Shown here: positions 46,511 through 58,100 of the stretch, in pieces | Numbering within the stretch: position 1 is the first letter of the stretch | Layout: each line of letters opens with the position of its first letter | From: Dermanyssus gallinae | Taxonomy: Eukaryota > Arthropoda > Arachnida > Mesostigmata > Dermanyssidae | Direction: 5' to 3' | Assembly: GCA_003439945.1 (NCBI GenBank) | Contig: QVRM01001778.1 | Span: forward strand, 1-64,000 | Length of the DNA stretch: 64,000 bases | Program-made: the position numbers and the translations under genes | The notes under the pieces: model-generated | What the model saw: only the letters and a program-made list of their open reading frames with translations | What the model was told of the DNA's origin: nothing | Database searches by the model: none

Positions 46511-48160
46511 AAATTAACCATGACATGACAAAACCGTACACGGGCAATTGCCTTACGGAAAATCGTAAAAACAAAACAAATTGCCTGCCTAACTCTTCGA
46601 AATACATGACGTCTCCAGGATCTCCAGAAATTCCGATTACGGTAATAACATCACAAATGACGTCATCCAGTCAATACAAGATAGTTTGCATCTTGCAATT
46701 GTTTCGATTGAAGAGGAATAATGCCGCCACAAAACGAATGCTAGTACTACTAATATTAAAAACCACGGACTATATATTAACAACAAAAACAACAATATAA
46801 TAGTTACAAAAAATTGCGATCATGGCCAACCGTGGCCGCCAATCGGGCATTCAGTTGTTCCGCCCCTAGGCAGAATGTAACGTTTCCCACCTGTTATCAG
46901 TGGTTCACATGTCTCTGGCTGCGCTTCGCTATGACTCTGGTATCGGCGGCGGCAGCGGCAGCGGCAGCGGCAGCAGGAAACAAGAGAGACACTGATATTG
47001 TGCATGCAGAAAAACAGCTATTGTTGTTGTTTTTGTCAGCTGTTGTTTTTTATTTCGCCAACATACTATGTCGTCGAATAAAAGCGGGCACAACTAACTT
47101 CCTGCTTTCTTGGATCCAGTGTCGGCCAGTGTGGCCGTTTGATTGGCCGTCTTGCCAAACTGGAACTGCTAGATCGTGGTGTTGTGGGGATTGTTGCTTG
47201 CATCATTTTTGCATTTTATCAGAGGAAGTCCAAGAGAAATAGGAAAAGGCGGACATGTGTCCTCATTGTTTCCGCTGCCGCATGAAGCTCACGTCACGCC
47301 CAAATTGGCATGCAGAGTAAAGTCGATGCCCGAAATGCTCCAACATATTTGTAGGTAAGACAGCTTGCAAAAACCCTCGCTCCGGATCGTGTGTGTTTTT
47401 TGCTTGTGGTTTTGTTCAAGCCGTCTCCTGTTGAAATACGATGGTTTTGCAGTTTACAACACCTTTAAAGGTAGTGACGCAATTGATGCCAATGGCGATG
47501 AAAATATAAGAGTATTTAAGGACAAACCATAAATCGTTACGATGCCTACACGTCTAAGGATGCCGAAACATCACTGCAAGGTGCACCTAGCAAGGGATGC
47601 GATTGTATCTCGTAACGACAAAATTTCGCCCTTAGAAAGCTTTGACAAATTGAGTTGTAGAGATTAAACGTAATCTTCAAAGTGATGGGAATTGATCTAG
47701 ACACGGCTGGTACTAGTCATAGTGTTGGAGGAACCCAATTTTAAACGTCAACGTATCTATAGATAGATCTACACAGGGTGCCGGGACATACGAGTCCAGT
47801 CAAGAAAGAAAGAAAGAAACAAAGAAAACAAGTCAAGAAAGAATCTCGACAAGAAGAAGATCCGGGATGCCAATGCAATTGGTAAATGCCAATGCAATCA
47901 GGTCATGCGTCTGTACTGGACTCCCAGATCACGTCGCTTGTGCCACAGCACGATTATCTACAAGACGCGTACAAACCGGTCTGAAGCCTTAAGGTTAATA
48001 ACGCACTTATACATCATGAAATTGCCAACGAATCATTATTGTCGTTACACTAACAATATCTAGCTACGAGTGTAGTGTAGCGCGTGCTCAATCCGAAAAA
48101 AAAATAAGGAACGCTTGCTCCAGCGCAGTAATGTATAAATGTCCATTTACCGAGTGAGTA
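46510..48160. other. intergenic, no gene recognised
   Basis: Short (GGCAGC)n near 46945-46975 and (GAAA)n near 47805-47845. A 142-codon open stretch at 46814 shows no motif. Confidence 0.4.
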
Positions 48161-48169
48161 ATAGTCTAC

Positions 48170-48300
48170 TGTCAATGCCGTCATTATCTCACATTCAGGG
48201 AGGTCGTAGGTTCCATTCCCACCGCTCTTACTTTGGTTTTTATGCTTTACAATCTAAACAAGACCGGTAAATGCCGACTGCGGACTGTCGTCGAAACCAT
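48170..48300 (+). mobile_element. tRNA-derived SINE, family C, copy 2
   Basis: B-box-like GGTTCCATTCCC at about 48209-48220, followed by a tail (ACAATCTAAACAAGACCGGT then AAATGCCG) that parallels the copy at 46.4 kb. The A-box is poorly preserved. Confidence 0.5.
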
Positions 48301-48592
48301 GAACAAAAGAAAGTACTCGTACATAAGTAAACAAACAACGGGTTCCACAGATGTCCCAATAAAAGAAATGAAGATTACCATTATCTCATTATTACTGAGA
48401 CAGACTCGCATGCCATGCACGCGTATGCATACATGCATGCATGAATGTGTGTGTGTGTGTACCCTGTGAGCATGCGTATTAAGCATATGGGATTGTTGAC
48501 CACGTGCCACCGCTTGCCTTGCCACTAACGGTTACGTTCTAGAGTGACTCGAATGCTTGAAATAGCCCTCAGCGTCAGATTATTGTGTGCTT

Positions 48593-48596
<4 letters not shown>

Positions 48597-48639
<43 letters not shown>

Positions 48640-48684
48640 CGACGACAGCAGTAACTGCTGATAGTACGTTTCGAGTCCCGAGTA

Positions 48685-48722
<38 letters not shown>
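48597..48722. repeat. (TA)n microsatellites
   Basis: TA tracts at 48597-48637 and 48681-48722 separated by unique sequence. (CAGT)n and (CATT)n tetranucleotides follow at about 48847-48883. Confidence 0.95.
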
Positions 48723-48979
48723 CAAATGCGTATATATACATCCGCTCCAAGGACAACGACTAAAGGCCTCGATGCATCACCAAGCAATACTATTATGCTT
48801 CTATCTGTTCGATGGCTTGGGGGCGGCCATCGATCTATTCGTTCACTCAGTCAGTCAGTCAGTCAATCATTCATTCATTCATTGGTCGTCGTCGTCGCCG
48901 TCGTCATCGTGGATTCGCTCACCACCCCAACCCCCCGCCACAACAGCAGCATAACAGTGTGTCATGGTGACACGACGCC

Positions 48980-49800
48980 CCCCGCGCCTGTCGGCTGAGC
49001 AGCTCATGCGGTGGTGGTAGCAGCAGCAGCAGCAGCAACAGCAACACCAGTACCACTGCATGCATTGGTACTACGAGCGTAATGTTTTGTCAAATCATTG
49101 TTCAGGCGTTCTATCGTTCGCCATCAGCATTATCATCATCATCATCAGCAGCAGCATGAAGGCTGCTTGCTTTTCTTTGTATGTCTTCCGATGTATTGTT
49201 GTCCCTTTGGTGCGTCGCCATTGTGGAAGAAGCAGTGCCGCCGACACTGGAAGGGCGGCGGCGGGATATTGCAGTTTACGGCCGCAGTACTCAGGGCCGC
49301 CACAGGGGTGCAGCCACTGTGTCGGATACCTTCGCGACGCGCGCAGACCGCGTCACCGTCCATTTATTTCTCTGTCCGTATGTCTGTATCATGTCGTGCA
49401 TTGATGGATGAATCGAATGAACGGCCGATGCAGTGCAAAGGAACGACTGAATATCATGAGAGTCAGTGCCACGTTCTGCATTGCATCTTGCGTGGAAACT
49501 GAACTCACGCAGGCGTCCAATCGACACGCGCCCACACACAGTGCTGCACATGACAAGCACAACAACAACAACAATGGCTCGGTCGATTGCGGTCGAAAAC
49601 TTCCGCCTGCCGTGTTTCAGTCGCAGCCATCATCATTTATTATCATCGAGGATCATCAAGGGTGAGACTGACCAGGGTAGTGAACAAAGGGCGAGTAAGA
49701 AAAACGACGACGACGACGACAACAACAGCAGCAGCAACGCCTGGCGAATCGGCCTGCAGAAAGCAAGATTACGAAATGTCGACAGAATGTGTATTGAAAA
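48980..49800. other. region left of the satellite locus
   Basis: Several open frames on both strands, with (CAG)n at about 49020-49050, (ATC)n at about 49130-49150 and (CAA)n near 49558. No domain is recognised. The open frames probably reflect low-complexity composition. Confidence 0.4.
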
Positions 49801-49807
49801 AATAATA

Positions 49808-49857
<50 letters not shown>
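49801..49857. repeat. (AAT)n microsatellite at the left edge of the satellite
   Basis: About 18 AAT units directly abutting the first CCGGCTCGTTC unit. Shorter AAT/ATA-rich spacers of the same kind recur inside the array. Confidence 0.95.
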
Positions 49858-49858
<1 letters not shown>

Positions 49859-52800
49859 CGGCTCGTTCTGAGAACCGGCTGGCTCTAAGAACCGGCTCGT
49901 TCTTAGAACCGGCTGGCTCTGAGAACCGACTCGTTCTTAGAACCGGCTCGTTCTTAGAACCAGCTGGCTCTAAGAACCGATTCGTTCTTAAATACGGCTG
50001 GCTTTTAGAACCGGCTCGTTCTTAGAACCAGCTGGCTCTTAGAACCGGCTGGCTCTTAGAACCGGCTGGCTCTTAGAACCGGCTCGTTCTTAGAACGGGC
50101 TGGCTCTTAGAACCGGCTGGCTCTTAGAACCGGCTCGTTCTTAGCACTGGCTCGTTCTTAGAATCGGCTCGTTCTTAAAGCAGACTGGTCTTTAGAACCG
50201 GCTAGCTCTTAGAACCGGCTCGTTCTTAGAAACCGGCTCCTTGTTTCTTACAAACCGGCTCGTTTCTTATAAACCGGTGGCTCGTTGTTTCTTACAAACC
50301 GGCGGCTCGTTGTTTCTTACAAACCGGCAACTCGTTGTTTCTTACAAACCGGCGGCTCGTTGTTTCTTACAAACCGGCGGCTCGTTGTTTCTTACAAACC
50401 GGCGGCTCGTTGTTTCTTACAAACCGGCGGCTCTAGCTGCCTCTTAGAAACCGGCTCCTTGTTTCTTACAAACCGGCTCGTTGTTTCTTACAAACCGTCG
50501 GCTCGCTGTTTCTTACAAACCGGCGGCTCGTTGTTTCTTACAAACCGGCGGCTCGTTGTTTCTTACAAACCGGCGGCTCGTTGTTTCTTACAAACCGGTG
50601 GGTCGTTGTTTCTTACAAACCGACGACTATAATGATAATAATAATAACAATAGCCGGCTGGCTCTTAGAACCGGCTCGTTCTTAAAACCGGCTAACTCTT
50701 AGAATCGACTGGCTCTTAGAATCGGCTCGTTCTTAGAACCGGCTAACTCTTAGAATCGGCTGGCTCTAAGAACCGGCTCGTTCTTAGAACCGGCTAACTC
50801 TTAGAATCGGCTGGCTCTTAGAACCGGCTCGTTCTTGGAACCGGCTAACTCATAGAATCGACTGGCTCTTAGAACCGGCTCGTTCTTAGAACCGGCTCGT
50901 TCTTAGAATTGGCTCGTTCTTAGAATTGGCTCGTTCTTAGAACCGGCTCGTTCTTAGAACCGGCTGGCTCTTAGAACCGGCTGGCTCTGAGAACCGGCTG
51001 GCTCTGAGAACCGGCTCGTTCTTAAAACCAGCTGGCTCTGAGAACCGGCTCGTTCCTAATTCCGGCTGGCTTTTAGAACCGGCTCGTTCTTAGAACCAGC
51101 TGGCTCTTAGAACCGGCTGGCTCTTAGAATCGGCTGGCTCTTAGAACCGGCTGGCTCTTAGAACCGGCTGGCTCTTAGAACCGGCTGGCTCTTAGAACCG
51201 GCTCGTTCTTACAACCGGCTGGCTCTTAAAGCCGGCTCGTTCTTAAAACCGGCTCGTTCTTAAAACCGGCCGGCTCGTTTTTAAAACCGCTTCGTTCTTA
51301 GAACAGACTAGCCTTTACAACCGGCTCGTTCTTAGAAACCGGCTCCTTGTTTCTTACAAACCGGCTCGTTTCTTACAAACCGGCGACTATAGCTGCCTCT
51401 TAGGAACCGGCTCCTTGTTTCTTACAAACCGGCTCCTTGTTTCTTACAAACCGGCTCGTTGTTCCTTACAAACCGGCGGCTCGTTGTTTCTTACAAACTG
51501 GTGGGTCGTTGTTTCTTACAAACCGACGACTATAATGATAATAATAATAACAATAGCCGGCTAACTCTTAGAACCGGCTCGTTCTTAAAACCGGCTAACT
51601 CTTAGAATCGGCTGGCTCTTAGAATCGGTTCGTTCTTAGAACAGGCTAACTCTTAGAATCGGCTGGCTCTTAGAACCGGCTCGTTCTTGGAACCGGCTAA
51701 CTTTTAGAATCGACTGGGTCTTAGAACCGGCTCGTTCTTAGAATTGGCTCGTTCTTAGAACCGGCTGGCTCTGAGAACCGGCTGGCTCTGAGAACCGGCT
51801 GGCTCTGAGAACCGGCTGGCTCTTAGAATCGGCTGGCTCTTAGAACCGGCTGGCTCTTAGAACCGGCTGGCTCTTACAACCGGCTCGTTCTTAGAAGCGG
51901 CTGGCTCTTAAAAGCGGCTCGTTCTTAAAACCGGCCGGCTCGTTCTTAAAACCGCTTCGTTCTTAGAACAGACTGGCCTTTAGAATCGGCTCGTTTTTAG
52001 AACCGGCTGGCTCTTAGAACTGGCTCGTTCTTAGAAACCGGCTCCTTGTTTCTTACAAACCGGCTCGTTTCTTATAAACCGGCGGCTCGTTGTTTCTTAC
52101 AAACCGGCGGCTCGTTGTTTCTTACAAACCGGCGACTCTAGCTGCCTCTTAGAAACCGGCTCCTTGTTTCTTACAAACCGGCTCGTTGTTTCTTACAAAC
52201 CGGCTGCTCGTTGTTTCTTACAAACCGGTGGGTCGTTGTTTCTTACAAACCGACGACTATAATGATAATAATATTAACAATAGCCGGCTGGCTCTTAGAA
52301 CCGGCTCGTTCTTAAAACCGGCTAACTCTTAGAATCGGCTGGCTCTTAGAACCGGCTCGTTCTTAGAATTGGCTCGTTCTTAGAATTGGCTCGTTCTTAG
52401 AACCGGCTCGTTCTTAGAACCGGCTCGTTCTTAGAACCGGCTAACTCTGAGAACCGGCTGGCTCTGAGAACCGGCTCGTTCTTAAAACCAGCTAGCTCTT
52501 AATTCCGGCTGGCTTCTAGAACCGGCTCGTTCTTAGAACCAGCTGGCTCTTAGAACCGGCTGGCTCTTAGAATCGGCTGGCTCTTAGAATCGGCTCGTTC
52601 TTACAACCGACTGGCTCTTAGAACCGGCTCGTTCTTACAACCGACTGGCTCTTAAAGCCGGCTCGTTCTTAAAACCGCTTCGTTCTGGCTCTTAGAACCG
52701 GCTGGCTCTTACAACCGGCTCGTTCTTACAACCGGCTGGCTTTTAGAACCGGCTCGTTCTTACAACCGGCTGGCTCTTAAAACCGGCTCGTTCTTAAAAC

Positions 52801-55105
52801 CGGCCGGCTCGTTCTTAAAACCGCTTCGTTCTTAGAACAGACTGGCCTTTAGAACCGGCTCGTTCTTAGAACCGGCTAACTCTTAGAATCGACTGGCTCT
52901 TAGAATCGGCTCGTTCTTAGAACCGGCTAACTCTTAGAATCGGCTGGCTCTAAGAACCGGCTCGTTCTTAGAACCGGCTAACTCTTAGAATCGGCTGGCT
53001 CTTAGAACCGGCTCGTTCTTGGAACCGGCTAACTCATAGAATCGACTGGCTCTTAGAACCGGCTCGTTCTTAGAACCGGCTCGTTCTTAGAATTGGCTCG
53101 TTCTTAGAATTGGCTCGTTCTTAGAACCGGCTCGTTCTTAGAACCGGCTGGCTCTTAGAACCGGCTGGCTCTGAGAACCGGCTGGCTCTGAGAACCGGCT
53201 CGTTCTTAAAACCAGCTGGCTCTGAGAACCGGCTCGTTCCTAATTCCGGCTGGCTTTTAGAACCGGCTCGTTCTTAGAACCAGCTGGCTCTTAGAACCGG
53301 CTGGCTCTTAGAATCGGCTGGCTCTTAGAACCGGCTGGCTCTTAGAACCGGCTGGCTCTTAGAACCGGCTCGTTCTTACAACCGGCTCGTTCTTACAACC
53401 GACTGGCTCTTAGAACCGGCTCGTTCTTACAACCGGCTGGCTCTTAAAGCCGGCTCGTTCTTAAAACCGGCTCGTTCTTAAAACCGGCCGGCTCGTTTTT
53501 AAAACCGCTTCGTTCTTAGAACAGACTAGCCTTTACAACCGGCTCGTTCTTAGAAACCGGCTCCTTGTTTCTTACAAACCGGCTCGTTTCTTATAAACCG
53601 GCGGCTCGTTGTTTCTTACAAACCGGCGGCTCGTTGTTTCTTACAAACCGGCGACTATAGCTGCCTCTTAGGAACCGGCTCCTTGTTTCTTACAAACCGG
53701 CTCCTTGTTTCTTACAAACCGGCTCGTTGTTCCTTACAAACCGGCGGCTCGTTGTTTCTTACAAACTGGTGGGTCGTTGTTTCTTACAAACCGACGACTA
53801 TAATGATAATAATAATAACAATAGCCGGCTAACTCTTAGAACCGGCTCGTTCTTAAAACCGGCTAACTCTTAGAATCGGCTGGCTCTTAGAATCGGTTCG
53901 TTCTTAGAACAGGCTAACTCTTAGAATCGGCTGGCTCTTAGAACCGGCTCGTTCTTGGAACCGGCTAACTCTTAGAATCGACTGGGTCTTAGAACCGGCT
54001 CGTTCTTAGAATTGGCTCGTTCTTAGAACCGGCTGGCTCTGAGAACCGGCTGGCTCTTAGAATCGGCTGGCTCTTAGAACCGGCTGGCTCTTAGACCCGG
54101 CTGGCTCTTAAAACCGGCTCGTTCTTAAAACCGGCCGGCTCGTTCTTAAAACCGCTTCGTTCTTAGAACAGACTGGCCTTTAGAATCGGCTCGTTCTTAG
54201 AACCGGCTGGCTCTTAGAACTGGCTCGTTCTTAGAAACCGGCTCCTTGTTTCTTACAAACCGGCTCGTTTCTTATAAACCGGCGGCTCGTTGTTTCTTAC
54301 AAACCGGCGGCTCGTTGTTTCTTACAAACCGGCGACTCTAGCTGCCTCTTAGAAACCGGCTCCTTGTTTCTTACAAACCGGCTCGTTGTTTCTTACAAAC
54401 CGGCTGCTCGTTGTTTCTTACAAACCGGTGGGTCGTTGTTTCTTACAAACCGACGACTATAATGATAATAATATTAACAATAGCCGGCTGGCTCTTAGAA
54501 CCGGCTCGTTCTTAAAACCGGCTAACTCTTAGAATCGGCTGGCTCTTAGAACCGGCTCGTTCTTAGAATTGGCTCGTTCTTAGAATTGGCTCGTTCTTAG
54601 AACCGGCTCGTTCTTAGAACCGGCTCGTTCTTAGAACCGGCTAACTCTGAGAACCGGCTGGCTCTGAGAACCGGCTCGTTCTTAAAACCAGCTAGCTCTT
54701 AATTCCGGCTGGCTTCTAGAACCGGCTCGTTCTTAGAACCAGCTGGCTCTTAGAACCGGCTGGCTCTTAGAATCGGCTGGCTCTTAGAATCGGCTCGTTC
54801 TTACAACCGACTGGCTCTTAGAACCGGCTCGTTCTTACAACCGACTGGCTCTTAAAGCCGGCTCGTTCTTAAAACCGGCCGGCTCGTTCTTAAAACCGCT
54901 TCGTTCTGGCTCTTAGAACCGGCTGGCTCTTACAACCGGCTCGTTCTTACAACCGGCTGGCTTTTAGAACCGGCTCGTTCTTACAACCGGCTGGCTCTTA
55001 AAACCGGCTCGTTCTTAAAACCGGCCGGCTCGTTCTTAAAACCGCTTCGTTCTTAGAACAGACTGGCCTTTAGAACCGGCTCGTTCTTAGAACCGGCTGG
55101 CTCGT

Positions 55106-58100
55106 TCTTAGAAACCGGCTCCTTGTTTCTTACAAACCGGCTCGTTTCTTATAAACCGGCGGCTCGTTGTTTCTTACAAACCGGCGACTCTAGCTGCCTC
55201 TTAGAAACCGGCTCCTTGTTTCTTACAAACCGGCTCCTTGTTTCTTACAAACCGGCTCGTTGTTTCTTACAAACCGGCGGCTCGTTGTTTCTTACAAACC
55301 GGCGGCTCGTTGTTCCTTACAAACCGGCGGCTCGTTGTTCCTTACAAACCGGCGGCTCGTTGTTTCTTACAAACCGGCGACTCTAGCTGCCTCTTAGAAA
55401 CCGGTTTCTTGTTTCTTACAAACCGGCTCGTTGTTTCTTACAAACCGGCGGCTCGTTGTTTCTTACAAACCGGCGGCTCGTTGTTCCTTACAAACCGGCG
55501 GCTCGTTGTTTCTGACAAACCGGCGGCTCGTTGTTCCTTACAAACCGGCGGCTCGTTGTTTCTTACAAACCGGCGGCTCGTTGTTTCTTACAAACCGGAG
55601 GCTCGTTGTTCCTTACAAACCGGCGGCTCGTTGTTCCTTACAAACCGGCGGCTCGTTGTTCCTTACAAACCGGCGGCTCGTTGTTTCTTACAAACCGGAG
55701 GCTCGTTGTTCCTTACAAACCGGCGGCTCGTTGCTTCTTACAAACCGGCGGCTCGTTGTTTCTGACAAACCGGCGGCTCGTTGTTCCTTACAAACCGGCG
55801 GCTCGTTGTTCCTTACAAACCGGCGGCTCGTTGTTCCTTACAAACCGGCGGCTCGTTGTTTCTTACAAACAGGCGGCTCGTTGTTTCTTACAAACCGGAG
55901 GCTCGTTGTATCTTACAAACCGGCTCGTGTCTTACAAACCGGCGGCTTGTTGTTTCTTACAAACCGGCGGCTCGTTGTTTTTTTACAAACCAGCGGCTCG
56001 TTGTTTCTTACAAACCGGCGGCTCGTTGTTCCTTACAAACCGGCGGCTCGTTGTTTCTTACAAACAGGCGGCTCGTTGTTTCTGACAAACCGGAGGCTCG
56101 TTGTTCCTTACAAACCGGCGGCTCGTTGTTCCTTACAAACCGGCGGCTCGTTGTTTCTGACAAACCGGCGGCTCGTTGTTCCTTACAAACCGGCGGCTCG
56201 TTGTTTCTTACAAACCGGCTTGTTGTATCTTACAAACCGGTTCGTTGTTTCTTACAAACCGGCGGCTCGTTGTTCCTTACAAACCGGCGGCTCGTTGTTT
56301 CTTACAAACCGGAGGCTCGTTGTTCCTTACAAACCGGCGGCTCGTTGCTTCTTACAAACCGGCGGCTCGTTGTTTCTGACAAACCGGCGGCTCGTTGTTT
56401 CTTACAAACCGGCGGCTCGTTGTTCCTTACAAACCGGCGGCTCGTTGTTCCTTACAAACCGGCGGCTCGTTGTTTCTTACAAACAGGCGGCTCGTTGTTT
56501 CTTACAAACCAGCGGCTCGTTGTTCCTTACAAACCAGCGGCTCGTTGTTTCATACAAACCGGCGGCTCGTTGTTTCTTACGAACCGGCGGCTCGTTGTTT
56601 CTTACAAACCGGCGGCTCGTTGTTTCTTACAAACCGGCGGCTCGTTGTTTCTTACAAACCGGCGGCTCGTTGTTTCTTACAAACCGGCAGCTTGTTGTTC
56701 CTTACAAACCGGCGACTCGTTGTTTCTTACAAACCGGTTCGTTGTTCCTTACAAACCGGCGGCTCGTTGTTTCTTACAAACCGGCGGCTCGTTGTTTCTT
56801 ACAAACCGGTTCGTTGTTTCTTACAAACCGGCGGCTCGTTGTTTTTTACAAACCGGTTCGTTGTTTCTTACAAACCGGCGGCTCGTTGTTCCTTACAAAC
56901 CGGCGGCTCCTTGTTTCTTACAAACCGGCGGCTCGTTGTTTCTTACAAACCGGCGGCTCGTTGTTTCTTACAAACCAGCGGCTCGTTGTTTCTTACAAAC
57001 CGGCGGCTCGTTGTTTCTTACAAACCGGCGGCTCGTTGTTCCTTACAAACCGGCGGCTCGTTGTTTCTTACAAACCGGCGGCTCGTTGTTTCTTACAAAC
57101 CGGCGGCTCGTTATTTCTTACAAACCGGCGGCTCGTTGTTTCTTACAAACCAGCGGCTCGTTGTTTCTTACAAACAGGCGGCTCGTTGTTTCTTACAAAC
57201 CGGAGGCTCGTTGTATCTTACAAACCGGCTCGTGTCTTACAAACCGGCGGCTCGTTGTTTTTTACAAACCGGCGGCTCGTTGTTTTTACAAACCGGCGGC
57301 TCGTTGTTTTTACAAACCGGCGGCTCGTTGTTTCTTACAAACCGGCGGCTCGTTGTTTCTTACAAACCGGCGGCTCGTTGTTTCTTACAAACCGGCGGCT
57401 CGTTGTTTCTTACAAACCGGCGGCTCGTTGTTTCTTACAAACCGGCGGCTCGTTGTTTCTTACAAACCGGCGGCTCGTTGTTTCTTACAAACCGGTTCGT
57501 TGTTTCTTACAAACCGGCGGCTCGTTGTTCCTTACAAACCGGCGGCTCCTTGTTTCTTACAAACCGGCGGCTCGTTGTTTCTTACAAACCGGTTCGTTGT
57601 TTCTTACAAACCGGCGGCTCGTTGTTCCTTACAAACCGGCGGCTCCTTGTTTCTTACAAACCGGCGGCTCGTTGTTCCTTACAAACCGGCGGCTCGTTGT
57701 TTCTTACAAACCAGCGGCTCGTTGTTTCTTACAAACCGGCGGCTCGTTGTTTCTTACAAACCGGCGGCTCGTTGTTTCTTACAAACCGGCTCGTTGTATC
57801 TTACAAACTGGCTCGTGTCTTACAAACCGGCGGCCCGTTGTTCCTTACAAACCGGCGGCTCGTTGTTCCTTACAAACCGGCGGCTCGTTGTTTCTTACAA
57901 ACCGGCGGCTCGTTGTTTCTTACAAACCGGCGGCTCGTTATTTCTTACAAACCGGCGGCTCGTTGTTCCTTACAAACCGGCGGCTCGTTGTTTCTTACAA
58001 ACCAGCGGCTCGTTGTTTCTTACAAACAGGCGGCTCGTTGTTTCTTACAAACCGGAGGCTCGTTGTATCTTACAAACCGGCTCGTGTCTTACAAACCGGC

